Below are positions 25,911 through 34,226 of a DNA stretch of 64,000 nucleotides, one piece after another. Each line of letters starts with the position of its first letter. Position 1 is the first letter of the stretch. Origin of the DNA: Pseudonocardia humida (GTDB taxonomy: Bacteria; Actinomycetota; Actinomycetes; Mycobacteriales; Pseudonocardiaceae); contig NZ_JAGSOV010000039.1 of NCBI RefSeq assembly GCF_023898865.1, positions 1-64,000 of the forward strand, in the 5' to 3' direction. The notes beneath the pieces are model-generated. The model saw nothing but the letters and a program-made list of their open reading frames with translations. It was not told the origin of the DNA and did no database searches. The translations under genes were made by a program, and so were the position numbers.

Positions 25911-26945
25911 GTGCCCACCGAGCCCGACCACTCCGGCGTCGACCTGGCCGCGATCACCCGGGCCGCGCGGGCGCAGGCGGCCCGGCCCACCGCCGGCATC
26001 GCCGACATGCCCGCCTACCTCGCCGCCCAGGTGGTCGACCGCAGCCACCGCGCGGTCGTCGGCCCCCTCCGCGCCGGTCGCGGGGCCAGCGGCGTGGTCG
26101 TCCACCGGGGCCGGGTGCTGGCCGAGTGGGGCGATCCCACCACCGTGGAGATGGCGTTCAGCGTGACCAAGACCTTCCTGTCGCTGGTCGCCGGCGTCGC
26201 CTTCGACGACGGGCTGCTCCGGCTCGACGACGCCGTGCGCGACGCCGTGGCGCTGCCCGAGTTCCGCGTGCCGCCGGCGCACGCGATCACCTGGCGGCAC
26301 CTGCTCCAGCAGACCAGCGGCTGGCGCGGGACGGTGTGGGGCAAGCCCGACACCGCCGACGCCCAGTCGGTGGGGGAGCCGGGCCCGCCGGGCACCTCGT
26401 GGGCCTACAACGACGTCCGGGTCAACCTGCTCGCCCTGGCGCTGACCGCGCTGCTGGGCCGCGAGCTGCCCGACGTCCTGCGCGAGCGGGTCACCGATCC
26501 GATCGGTGCCACCCGCAGCTGGTCCTGGCACGGGTACGCCGGATCCCGCCTCGGCGACCTGCGGGTGGTCAGCGGCGGGGCGCACTGGGGCGGCGGGCTG
26601 TGGATCAGCGCCGCCGACCTGGCACTGGTCGGCGAGCTCGTCCGGCGGCGCGGGAGCTGGGACGGGCGCCGCGTGCTGTCCGCGCGCTGGCTCGACGAGA
26701 GCTGGGCGCCGTGCCCGGTCCGGCCCGACTACGGCCTGCTCTGGTGGCTCAACGACGGGGGCCGGGTGCTGCCGGCCGCGCCGAGCACCGGCCGCGCCGC
26801 CCGCGGCAACCGCGGCCGCCACCTGCTGTGGGTCGACCCGGCGCGCGAGCTCGTCGTGGCCTCGCACTGGGGCGACGACGTCGCCGACCTGCTCGCGGCG
26901 GTGTCGGCCGCGATCCCCCGCGGTGCGACGGAGATCGCGGGGTAG
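25911..26945 (+). CDS. Serine hydrolase, beta-lactamase/penicillin-binding-protein family
   Basis: A 344-residue class C beta-lactamase-like hydrolase without a signal peptide, so probably cytoplasmic. The catalytic SxxK is FSVTKTFLSL near residue 85, the second motif is WAYNDVRVNL (YxN), and the HLLQQTSGW block is typical. The third KTG-like motif appears as RGNRGRHLLW. The GTG start is 3 bp after the truncated upstream ORF and no clear Shine-Dalgarno is seen. Likely an esterase or amidase of unknown substrate. Confidence 0.85.
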   Translation: MPTEPDHSGVDLAAITRAARAQAARPTAGIADMPAYLAAQVVDRSHRAVVGPLRAGRGASGVVVHRGRVLAEWGDPTTVEMAFSVTKTFLSLVAGVAFDDGLLRLDDAVRDAVALPEFRVPPAHAITWRHLLQQTSGWRGTVWGKPDTADAQSVGEPGPPGTSWAYNDVRVNLLALALTALLGRELPDVLRERVTDPIGATRSWSWHGYAGSRLGDLRVVSGGAHWGGGLWISAADLALVGELVRRRGSWDGRRVLSARWLDESWAPCPVRPDYGLLWWLNDGGRVLPAAPSTGRAARGNRGRHLLWVDPARELVVASHWGDDVADLLAAVSAAIPRGATEIAG

Positions 26946-26990
26946 GGCCGCCGCGCCAGGGGTACTCGCATGATCGGCAGGAGGAGGATC

Positions 26991-27776
26991 ATGTCGATAC
27001 CCAGCGTGCAGTCCATGGCCGAGGTCCCGGTCACCGCGGCGCTGACCGCCGTCGCCGACGTGTGCGGGCGGCTGACCGCGCTGGCCGGCGCGGTCACCGG
27101 GCGTCCCGAGCGGCCCGCCACCGTGGACGAGCGCTGGCTCGGCAGCGGGCCCGTCGTGATCGTGGGTGGGTTCGGCACCACGCCGTTCGGCCTGCGGACC
27201 ATGCGCGACTGGGTCGAGCGCCTCGGCTACCGGGCCACGGTGCACACGGCGGGCATCGGCACCGGGTGCGGCGGGCGCAGCGTGGAGCGCCTGCGCGCGG
27301 TGATCGAGCGGGCCGACGAGGGCGACGGCGTCCGGGTCGTGGCGCACAGCCGCGGCGCCCAGTTCTCCCGGGTCGCCACCGTCGGTGGTGCGCCCGTGCG
27401 CGCCCTGGTGGCGCTGGGGGCGCCGTTCGACATGGCCAGGATGAGCCCGTCGATGATCGCCGCGGCCACCGCGATCGGCGCGGTCGGCAGCCTCGGGCTG
27501 CCCGGCATCGCGACCCTCGACTGCATGCGGGGACCGTGCTGCGCCGAGTTCCGCGACGCCCTGCGCGCGCCGGTGCAGGTGCCGTTCACCTCCGTGTACA
27601 CCCGCGGCGACCGGGTCGTGCCGTGGCGGGCGTCGCTGGACCACGGCGCGCGCAACGTCGAGGTCGGTGGCGGGCACCTGGGCCTGCTCGAGCGCGCCGA
27701 CGCGCTGCGGGCCGTGGCCGCCGGGCTGGCGGCCCGGTCGGCGAGCCCGGCGGCGCGACTGGCGCCCACGGGATAG
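26991..27776 (+). CDS. Alpha/beta hydrolase (lipase/esterase-like)
   Basis: A 261-residue alpha/beta hydrolase. VVIVGGFGTTPFGLRTM is the oxyanion strand-loop, VVAHSRGAQFSRV the nucleophile elbow (GxSxG variant AHSRG) near residue 115, and the acid and His are expected in YTRGDRVVPW and GGGHLGLLE. ATG 26991 is preferred over 26970 because GGAGGATC directly precedes it. It resembles triacylglycerol-lipase-like actinobacterial proteins. No signal peptide is seen. Confidence 0.83.
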   Translation: MSIPSVQSMAEVPVTAALTAVADVCGRLTALAGAVTGRPERPATVDERWLGSGPVVIVGGFGTTPFGLRTMRDWVERLGYRATVHTAGIGTGCGGRSVERLRAVIERADEGDGVRVVAHSRGAQFSRVATVGGAPVRALVALGAPFDMARMSPSMIAAATAIGAVGSLGLPGIATLDCMRGPCCAEFRDALRAPVQVPFTSVYTRGDRVVPWRASLDHGARNVEVGGGHLGLLERADALRAVAAGLAARSASPAARLAPTG

Positions 27777-27875
27777 ATCACCCGATCGGCCCCCCAAGAT
27801 CACTTCTCCCGGCGGTCGTGACGGGTCCCGTCCCGACGTACGGTCTCCTGCCAGCGACGGCGTGAAGGGGGACGC

Positions 27876-29336
27876 ATGGCGAAGCCCGGTGGTCCGGAGG
27901 TCTTCGGCGGCAGCAGCGGTGGGGACGAGGTCGTCGCGGCCTTCCCCGCGCGCCACCTGCCACCGCCCACGTTGCGCGATCTACCCGACGCGCCCCGGTC
28001 GTACTGGCGGCTGATCGGGCCCGGCATCGTGGCCGCCGGGGTCGGCCTCGCCTCCGGCGAGTTCCTCCTGTTCCCCTACATCGCCTCCCAGGTCGGGCTG
28101 GTGTTCGTGTGGGCGGCGATCGTCGGGCTGCTCACCCAGTACGTGCTCAACATGGAGATCGAGCGCTACGCCCTGGCCACCGGCGAGACCGCGCTCACCG
28201 GCTTCAGCCGGTACTGGCGGCACTGGGGCCTGGTCTTCGCGATCCTGACCTACTTCGCGAACCTCTGGCCCGGCTGGGCCACCAGCTCGGCCACCCTGGT
28301 CACCTACATGTTCGGCGGCGACGCCGTGTGGATCGCCATCGGCATGCTCCTGGCGATCGGGCTGATCCTCACCCTGGCCCCGGTGATCTACGTGGCGCTC
28401 GAGCGCGCGCAGATGGTCAAGGTGGCCGCGGTCGTGCTGCTGTTCGTGGTCGGCGCGATCTTCGCGATCGGCGCCCCGGCCTGGCGCGACCTGCCCCAGG
28501 TCGTGACCAACCCGCAGATCCCCGCCGAGCAGCTCGGCTTCGCCACGCTGCTCGGGGCGCTGGCCTTCGCCGGCGCCGGCGGCGGGCAGAACCTCGTGCA
28601 GGCCAACTGGATCCGCGACAAGGGCTTCGGGATGGGCAAGTACATCCCGCGGCTGGTCAGCCCGATCACCGGCGAGCCGGAGGCGATACCGAGCACCGGT
28701 TACGTTTTCCTGCCCGACGAGGGCAACATGAAGCGTTGGCACGGGTGGTGGCGCTTCGCCAACGTCGAGCAGCTCACGACGTTCGTGCTGATCACGTTCC
28801 TGACGATCCTGTTCACCTCGCTGCTGGCCTACGCCACGGTGTTCGGCCAGTCCGACCTGAGCAACAACATCAGCTTCATCCGGACAGAGGGCGAGGTGCT
28901 CGGCGAGCGGGTGGGCCCCTGGTTCCAGTACTTCTTCTGGTTCGTCGGGGCGCTGTCGCTGTTCGCCGCCGCGCTGGGCATCGTCGACTACACCAGCCGG
29001 CTCGCCGCCGACGTCATCACGACCTCCTACGCCCGCGACGCCAACGAGAGCAAGATCTACGCCGGGCTGGTCTGGGGTCTGGTGTTCATCGGCATCGCCG
29101 TGCTGCTGGCCGGGTTCACCCAGCCGCTCGCGCTGGTGATCGTGTCCGCGGTGGTCGGCGGGTTCATGATGTTCATCTACTCCGGGCTGCTGATCCTGAT
29201 CAACCGCAAGGTGCTGCCCGCCCCGATCCGGGTGCGCGGGTGGCGGCTGGCCGGGTTGGTCTGGTCGATCCTGCTGTTCGGGGTGCTGTCGGCGCTGACC
29301 TTCCGCGACCAGCTGGCCAAGCTCTTCGGCGGGTAG
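27876..29336 (+). CDS. Second non-canonical Nramp-family transporter
   Basis: A 486-residue protein with about 11 transmembrane helices and a 40-residue N-terminal tail. TM1 reads GPGIVAAGVGLASGEFLLFP, with no DPGN; TM6 reads LAFAGAGGGQNLVQANWIRD, with no MPH. A 70-residue hydrophilic loop (RDKGFGMGKYIPRL to NMKRWHGWWRF) is inserted after it. It is unlike the Nramp-like gene at 17.7 kb and represents another subgroup. ATG has GAAGGGGGACGC upstream and a TACGGT -10 is at 27839-27844. It converges on an RraA-like aldolase. Organic-acid transport is plausible but not shown. Confidence 0.8.
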   Translation: MAKPGGPEVFGGSSGGDEVVAAFPARHLPPPTLRDLPDAPRSYWRLIGPGIVAAGVGLASGEFLLFPYIASQVGLVFVWAAIVGLLTQYVLNMEIERYALATGETALTGFSRYWRHWGLVFAILTYFANLWPGWATSSATLVTYMFGGDAVWIAIGMLLAIGLILTLAPVIYVALERAQMVKVAAVVLLFVVGAIFAIGAPAWRDLPQVVTNPQIPAEQLGFATLLGALAFAGAGGGQNLVQANWIRDKGFGMGKYIPRLVSPITGEPEAIPSTGYVFLPDEGNMKRWHGWWRFANVEQLTTFVLITFLTILFTSLLAYATVFGQSDLSNNISFIRTEGEVLGERVGPWFQYFFWFVGALSLFAAALGIVDYTSRLAADVITTSYARDANESKIYAGLVWGLVFIGIAVLLAGFTQPLALVIVSAVVGGFMMFIYSGLLILINRKVLPAPIRVRGWRLAGLVWSILLFGVLSALTFRDQLAKLFGG

Positions 29337-29480
29337 GGGCTGCGCGGGCCGCGGGGGGGGGGCGGGGGCGCCGGGGGGCCCCCGGGGGCGCCCGGGGCGC
29401 CCCCGCCCCCCCACCAGCGGGGTGGCCGCGGGGTGGTCGTCCTGCCTGCGCTTCCGCGACGGGGGGCTGCGCGGGCCGCG
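29336..29480. repeat. 18-bp direct repeat flanking a G/C-only hairpin
   Basis: GGGGCTGCGCGGGCCGCG occurs at 29336-29353 and 29463-29480. Between them, 29356-29372 and 29396-29412 are perfect 17-bp inverted arms made only of G and C (GGGGGGGCGGGGGCGCC and its complement). It lies between convergent genes and may terminate both, but such G-runs are also sequencing trouble spots. Confidence 0.75.
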
Positions 29481-29503
29481 GCGCGGCCCGGCGGCCGCCG
29501 GGG

Positions 29504-30208
29504 CTACCCGGCGGCGTCCGGGTCCGCGCCGCCCAGCTCGGCGATCCGCGCGTCGATGCCGAGCACCTGGGCGATCGAGGCGCCGCCGGCCATCTCGCGG
29601 CGCCACCCCTCCTCCTTCTCCGCGACCGCGCGCGTCCGCTCCAGCACCACGGCCGCGTGCCGGGCCGGGACGACCACGATGCCGCTGCTGTCGGCGCGGA
29701 TGATGTCGCCCGGGGCCACCACGACCCCGCCGAGCTGGACCACCACGTTCAACGCGCCCGGGCCCTCGTTGGAGCGGGTGGCGGGATGGGTGCCGCGGGC
29801 GAAGGTGGGCAGCCCGACCTCCCGCAGCCCGTCCAGGTCGCGCACCGCGCCGTCCACCACCAGGCCGACGCCGCCGCGCGCGCGGATCGCCCCGCCGATG
29901 ATGTCGCCGATCAGCGCGGCGTCGGTGTGGCCGCCGCCGTCGATCACCACGACGTCGCCCGCGCCGACCAGGTCGGGGGACTTGAGCACGAACAGGATGT
30001 CGCCGGGCTTGGTCCACAGGGTCACCGCCGGACCGCAGATCTCGGTCGCCGACGTCAGCGCGGTGATGCCGGGACCGACCACGCCGACCGGGGCGCCGCT
30101 GTCGGCGATCTGGGTCGTCGGGTAGCGGGCCAGTTCCCGCACCAGCTCGGCCGGCGGGCGGGGGACGTCGTGCTCGATGAGCCATTGGTCGGGGTGCCAA
30201 CGACTCAT
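29504..30208 (-). CDS. RraA-like / 4-hydroxy-4-methyl-2-oxoglutarate aldolase family protein
   Basis: A 234-residue protein of the RraA-like family, which contains class II HMG/CHA aldolase and oxaloacetate decarboxylase as well as RNase E inhibitors. The metal/substrate signature is VGLVVDGAVRDLDGLREVG followed by PTFARGTHPATRS; the Arg-Asp of AVRD are the expected catalytic residues. GAGGGAGAGCG precedes ATG. Its ATG overlaps the stop of a 25-codon ORF (ATGA). The catabolic neighbours (PfkB kinase, transporter) favour an aldolase or decarboxylase role. Confidence 0.85.
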   Translation of the reverse strand: MSRWHPDQWLIEHDVPRPPAELVRELARYPTTQIADSGAPVGVVGPGITALTSATEICGPAVTLWTKPGDILFVLKSPDLVGAGDVVVIDGGGHTDAALIGDIIGGAIRARGGVGLVVDGAVRDLDGLREVGLPTFARGTHPATRSNEGPGALNVVVQLGGVVVAPGDIIRADSSGIVVVPARHAAVVLERTRAVAEKEEGWRREMAGGASIAQVLGIDARIAELGGADPDAAG

Positions 30209-30282
30209 CGCTCTCCCTCGCTGCGCTCGGTCGGCGCTTCGCGCGGACGCAGTGCCGATGATTCGCGCGCAAGCTCGCTCAT
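30205..30282 (-). CDS. 25-residue upstream ORF coupled to the RraA-like gene
   Basis: MSELARESSALRPREAPTER, then SEGER and TGA; the TGA overlaps the aldolase ATG as ATGA. It has its own GAGGGAGAGCC ribosome-binding sequence. The start region (30279-30295) and the aldolase start region (30205-30221) are 16/17 identical, so the leader start looks like a duplication. The peptide is highly charged (Arg/Glu). Confidence 0.45.
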   Translation of the reverse strand: MSELARESSALRPREAPTERSEGER

Positions 30283-30327
30283 GGCTCTCCCTCGCCGCGA
30301 GATCGGGTAGGCCCGAACGTACGCGGC

Positions 30328-31230
30328 TCAGCCGCCGTGCGCCGCGCGGTGCTCGGCGAGCACGTCGCGCACCACACCGGCGTGCGCGTCTGCGTCCGGG
30401 GCCACCGACCCCGGGCCGCCGGGGGCCATCGTGATCAGCGCCTTCCACAGCGCCCAGCCGCGCCCGCGCGCCCACATCGCGTCGTCGGCCGGCACCGCCT
30501 CGCGGAACTCCGCCCGCGCCGCCCCGCCCAGCAGGGTCCAGCAGACCACCAGGTCGCAGGCGGGGTCGCCGACCCCGCTGGTGCCGAAGTCGATCACGGC
30601 GGTGAGCCGGTCGGCCCCGTCGACCAGGAGGTTGCCCGCGGCGACGTCGCCGTGGAACCACACCGGCGGGCCCGTCCAGGGGGCGGCGAGGGCGCTCTCC
30701 CAGACCGCGAGCGCCAGATCGGTGTCGACCCGATCGCGCAGCGCCTGCAGGGCGGTCCGGGTCTGGGCGTCGTAGACGCGCAGATCGCCCCCCCGGTGGA
30801 AGCTGTGGGCGCCGGCGAGCGGGCCGCCGGTGGCCTCGACGCGGCGCAGCGCGCGCAGGAAGGCGGCGAGGTCGCGGGCGAAGACGACCGGATCGCCGAT
30901 GCGGCCCGGGGCGGCCGGGCGCCCCTCGATCCACCGCCGCACCGACCACGGCCACGGGTACCCCTGGCCCGGCGCGCCCAGCGCGAGCGGCTCGGGCACC
31001 GCCACCGGCAGGTGGGGAGCCAGGCGCGGCAGCCAGTCGTGCTCCTTGGCCACGGCCGCGACGTAGCCCTCGGCGGTGGGCAGCCGCACCGACATGGTGG
31101 AGCCGAGGCGGAACGTGCGGTTGTCCCACCCGCCCACCTCGACGGGGCGCACCGGCAGGTCCGCCCAGCGCGGGAACTGCGCGGCGACCAGCCGGGCCGC
31201 CAGCGCGGCGTCGATCTCCTCGCGGTCCAC
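30328..31230 (-). CDS. Aminoglycoside phosphotransferase (APH) family kinase
   Basis: A 300-residue small-molecule kinase. The catalytic loop is WFHGDVAAGNLLV (HGDxxxxN) near residue 195 and the metal-binding segment VIDFGTSGVGDPACDL; the N-lobe has EVGGWDNRTFRLG and SVRLPT. Members phosphorylate aminoglycosides, homoserine, choline or other hydroxylated metabolites; resistance is not implied. GTG 31230 was chosen with AGGA eight bases upstream. It sits between PfkB and RraA-like genes on the same strand, 52 bp after pfkB, so a metabolic role is as likely as detoxification. Confidence 0.82.
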   Translation of the reverse strand: MDREEIDAALAARLVAAQFPRWADLPVRPVEVGGWDNRTFRLGSTMSVRLPTAEGYVAAVAKEHDWLPRLAPHLPVAVPEPLALGAPGQGYPWPWSVRRWIEGRPAAPGRIGDPVVFARDLAAFLRALRRVEATGGPLAGAHSFHRGGDLRVYDAQTRTALQALRDRVDTDLALAVWESALAAPWTGPPVWFHGDVAAGNLLVDGADRLTAVIDFGTSGVGDPACDLVVCWTLLGGAARAEFREAVPADDAMWARGRGWALWKALITMAPGGPGSVAPDADAHAGVVRDVLAEHRAAHGG

Positions 31231-31282
31231 CGTCGACGATCCTGCCCCGGCGACCGGGTCCGGGTCGCCCGAATTCGGCGCG

Positions 31283-32176
31283 TCAGCGGCCGTGCGGGGC
31301 GGGGCGCCCGCCGGCGTGCGAGACGGTGCCCGCGGTGGCCTCTGCCGCACGCCGCAGGGCCCGACCGGGGTCGTCGCCGTCGAGGAGGGCGACGGTGAGG
31401 ACGGCCGTCAGCGTGTCGCCGCCACCGGTGGTGTCGACGACCGGCGTGTCGTCGAACGGGACGAACAGCTCGCCGTCGGCCCAGGCCACGACGTTGCCCG
31501 CGCCCTCGACCCCCAGCGCGACGACCGACGGTCCGGTGTCGAGCAGCCGGTGCGCGGCCGCGCGGACCCGCTCGACGTCGTCGGTCGCCAGGTCCTCGTC
31601 CAGCAGCAGGGCGGCCTCGGCGGGGTCGGCGCGCAGGACGTCCACCGCGGCCAGCAGCGCGGCCCGCGCGTCCGGCTCGGGGGCGCCGTCGAGCACGACG
31701 AGGGCGTCGGTCGCGGCGACCCGGGCGCACCGCAGCAGCGCCGCGCCGGGCTGCTGGGCCTGCAGCACGACCGCCCGCGCACCGGCCACGGCCGGTTCGG
31801 CCGGGCGCACGTCGTCGGGGGTCAGCAGGACGGCGTCGGGCAGGTGCTGCAGGTAGCGCCAGCGCCCGTCGTCCTCGAGGACCTCGACGATCAGGCCGGT
31901 CGCGGTGTCCGGGCGCCGGACGACGTGGCGGGTGTCGACCCCGTCGTCGGCGGCCTGCGCGAGCAGCCGGTCGGCCACCTCGTCGGAACCGGCCACGGCC
32001 AGCAGCCCGACGCGCACGCCCGCGCGGGCCACGGCGACCGCGCAGTTCGCGCCCTTCCCGCCCAGGACCTCGCGGCGCTCGCGCACGTCGGCCGCTGAGC
32101 CGGCGTCCGGGAGCCGGGGCACCCGCAGCACCAGGTCGCGGGCGAGCTGACCGACCACCACCACGTCCATGCCCAT
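31283..32176 (-). CDS. PfkB family carbohydrate/nucleoside kinase (ribokinase-like)
   Basis: A 297-residue ribokinase-fold kinase. N-terminal signature GGKGANCAVAVARAG (PfkB motif 1) and C-terminal VDTTGGGDTLTAVLTVAL (motif 2, DTxGxGD with the catalytic Asp). The middle of motif 2 reads GGGD instead of the common GAGD. ATG 32176 or 32170 (MDVVVVG) can start the protein. It is the first gene of a leftward PfkB-APH-RraA run; the sugar or nucleoside substrate is unknown. Confidence 0.87.
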   Translation of the reverse strand: MGMDVVVVGQLARDLVLRVPRLPDAGSAADVRERREVLGGKGANCAVAVARAGVRVGLLAVAGSDEVADRLLAQAADDGVDTRHVVRRPDTATGLIVEVLEDDGRWRYLQHLPDAVLLTPDDVRPAEPAVAGARAVVLQAQQPGAALLRCARVAATDALVVLDGAPEPDARAALLAAVDVLRADPAEAALLLDEDLATDDVERVRAAAHRLLDTGPSVVALGVEGAGNVVAWADGELFVPFDDTPVVDTTGGGDTLTAVLTVALLDGDDPGRALRRAAEATAGTVSHAGGRPAPHGR

Positions 32177-32304
32177 CGGTTACCCGCCCGCGCGCGGATC
32201 ACCGTGCGATGCGGTCGGGATGGCGGCGCCGGCGCGGTTGATCTGATCAGGGGGGATGCCCGCGGCCCGGTTCCGCGGCCCGCGGTCGCCCGGCTGAGCG
32301 CCGG

Positions 32305-33273
32305 TCAGGCCGCGGTGTGCATGCGGACGTGCGTGCCGTGGCGGTCGCTCCACACGTGCAGCGCCGAGCAGGTCTGGCGGGCGATCCACACGCCCCAGCC
32401 CGAGCGCTGCGTGGAGACGGGCGGGCGCAGGCCCGGCAGCGGGTCGTCGAGGCGGCCGCGGTCGTGCACCTCGAAGACGCAGGCGCGCTCGACGACCCAC
32501 ATGTGCAGCTCGGCCGGGGGGGCACCGTGGTGCACCGCGTTCGTGGTGATCTCGTTGACCGCGAACACGACGTCCTCGGCCCGGGCCCGGGCGTAGCCCG
32601 CCCCGATCAGGGCCGCCTCGACCCGGCCGCGGATGTCGCTGAGCCGCGCGGACTCCACCACCAGCACCAGGTCGGGCGGGCCGAGCAGGGCGGGCGGGGG
32701 GACCGGGATCTCGGCGAGCACCTCGCGCGGTGGGCGGTGCAGCGGGTTGGGGCGCAGCTCGCCGTCCAGCACGAGGGCGGGGTGGTTGCGCAGCGTGCCG
32801 TCGGTGACCGCGCGGTGCAGCGGCTGCTCGGGGTAGAAGCAGCGCAGGTCGCTCGCCGTGCCGGCCAGCACGACGTTGAAGGCGGCCTCCAGCTCGACCC
32901 AGAACCGGCCGTCCGGGCCGTCGAACCGGCTGTCGTGCGCGGCGACCAGGCTCACCGGCCCGTCGCCCGCGAGCTCGCGCAGCCGCGCGGCCAGGCGCAC
33001 GGCCATCGTCTGCCCGCAGCGCCCGGCCGGGTCGTCGGGGTGATCGAGCACGGTCACCCGGTCCAGACCGCCCAGCGCGGCGCCGACGGCGCGGGCGATC
33101 TCCGGGGGGAGGGCCAGCGCGACGGGGACGCCGCGGTCGAGCCCGGCGCGCACCACCGGCACGATCTGCGCCACCAGCGCCGCAGGCGACGCGAAGAAGG
33201 CGGCGGCGTGCCGCGGCGCCGCGCACGGGGTGCCTGCGGAGGGAGCGGACAGCGGCTCGGACACGTGGGTCAC
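32305..33273 (-). CDS. MEDS domain plus anti-sigma-type HATPase protein
   Basis: A 322-residue signalling protein. Residues about 20-170 form a MEDS-like sensory domain (AAFFASPAALVAQIVPVVRAG; FWVELEAAFNVVL; FYPEQPLH). Residues about 200-315 form an RsbW-type GHKL ATPase domain with N-box FAVNEITTNAVHHGAP and G-box RSGWGVWIARQTC. Such proteins act as switchable anti-sigma kinases. The GTG start overlaps the upstream MEDS-STAS gene by GTGA, so the kinase and its likely STAS partner are co-translated. Confidence 0.83.
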   Translation of the reverse strand: MTHVSEPLSAPSAGTPCAAPRHAAAFFASPAALVAQIVPVVRAGLDRGVPVALALPPEIARAVGAALGGLDRVTVLDHPDDPAGRCGQTMAVRLAARLRELAGDGPVSLVAAHDSRFDGPDGRFWVELEAAFNVVLAGTASDLRCFYPEQPLHRAVTDGTLRNHPALVLDGELRPNPLHRPPREVLAEIPVPPPALLGPPDLVLVVESARLSDIRGRVEAALIGAGYARARAEDVVFAVNEITTNAVHHGAPPAELHMWVVERACVFEVHDRGRLDDPLPGLRPPVSTQRSGWGVWIARQTCSALHVWSDRHGTHVRMHTAA

Positions 33274-34226
33274 CCGCGGCCCCCGGGGGCGACCGGCTCG
33301 GTCCAGCGCGGCTCGATCGTCAGCTGCCGCGCCGCCGGGGCGCCGCAGCGCTCCAGCGCGCGGGCCACGCGCGGGCGCACGCCGGTCAGCACGAGGCGGT
33401 GGCTGTCGGGGAACTCCTCGGCCGTGTGCACCAGCCCGACCGCCCCGGAGACGTCGACGAACCGCAGCGACGAGAGGTCGAGCGTGATGTCGTTGTGCGC
33501 CGCTTCCGACCGCAGCGCCTGGTCGAGCGTCGCGTCCAGGAACCGGCGGATCACCGTGCGGTTGCTGTGGTCGGCCTCCCCGGCCAGCCGCAGCGCCACC
33601 GGGCCGGTTCGGGTGACCCGGAGCAGCCCGTCGTCGTAGAGCGACCGGGTGACCAGCTCGCTGGTGTGCACCTCGCGCACCGCGGCCATCGCGGCGGTGT
33701 CGAAGACGAGCGGGTCGAAGCGGCACAGCAGCCGGGCGATGGGGTGCTCCCGCAGCAGCCGGTCGACCACGGTCTCGTACGCGACGACCGCGTCCACGCC
33801 CATCCCGAGCTGGACGTTGACGTTCTCCCCGGCCAGCCGCAGGCCCGGCCACCCCGCCGCCTCGGTGTCCCGGATCATCTCGTCGATCATCCGCTCGAAC
33901 AGGTCCAGCGGGGCGGACACCGTGGCGCGGGTCTGCTCGGTGGGCACCAGCACGAACTGGCCGTCGGCCAGCGCCCGGTCGACCGGGACGCGGTCGTCGG
34001 TCAGCCTGCCGAGCAGCGCGTCGGCGGTCTGGTCCTCGAAGTACATGACGCGCTCGCCCGCGCCCAGACCGCCGGCCAGCCAGGCCGCGGTGACCTCCCA
34101 GACGTGGTCGTCGCTGTCCGGGACGAGGCAGGTGTGGGTGACGTGATCGAGGTCCTCGACCGTGCGCGTCATCCCGTACCACCAGTGCCGGACGAGGGGG
34201 GAACGGCGAGCGGCCGTCATGACCAT
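33270..34226 (-). CDS. MEDS domain plus STAS domain protein
   Basis: A 318-residue protein. Residues about 10-180 are a MEDS domain (HVWEVTAAWLAGGLGAGERVMYFED; MGVDAVVAYETVVDRLLREHPIARLLCRFD, both shortened here to MEDS-type strands) and residues about 210-305 a STAS domain (VALRLAGEADHSN; LDLSSLRFVDVSGAVGLV), in which the Ser of DVSG is the expected phosphorylation site. ATG 34226 or 34220 starts it; no strong ribosome-binding site is visible. With the downstream MEDS-HATPase it forms a two-gene partner-switching unit. Confidence 0.82.
   Translation of the reverse strand: MVMTAARRSPLVRHWWYGMTRTVEDLDHVTHTCLVPDSDDHVWEVTAAWLAGGLGAGERVMYFEDQTADALLGRLTDDRVPVDRALADGQFVLVPTEQTRATVSAPLDLFERMIDEMIRDTEAAGWPGLRLAGENVNVQLGMGVDAVVAYETVVDRLLREHPIARLLCRFDPLVFDTAAMAAVREVHTSELVTRSLYDDGLLRVTRTGPVALRLAGEADHSNRTVIRRFLDATLDQALRSEAAHNDITLDLSSLRFVDVSGAVGLVHTAEEFPDSHRLVLTGVRPRVARALERCGAPAARQLTIEPRWTEPVAPGGRG

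Noticed and set aside
30328..31230. Antibiotic resistance gene
   Set aside because: The APH-fold kinase is surrounded by metabolic genes and has no mobile context; the family includes many metabolic kinases, so resistance is not claimed.
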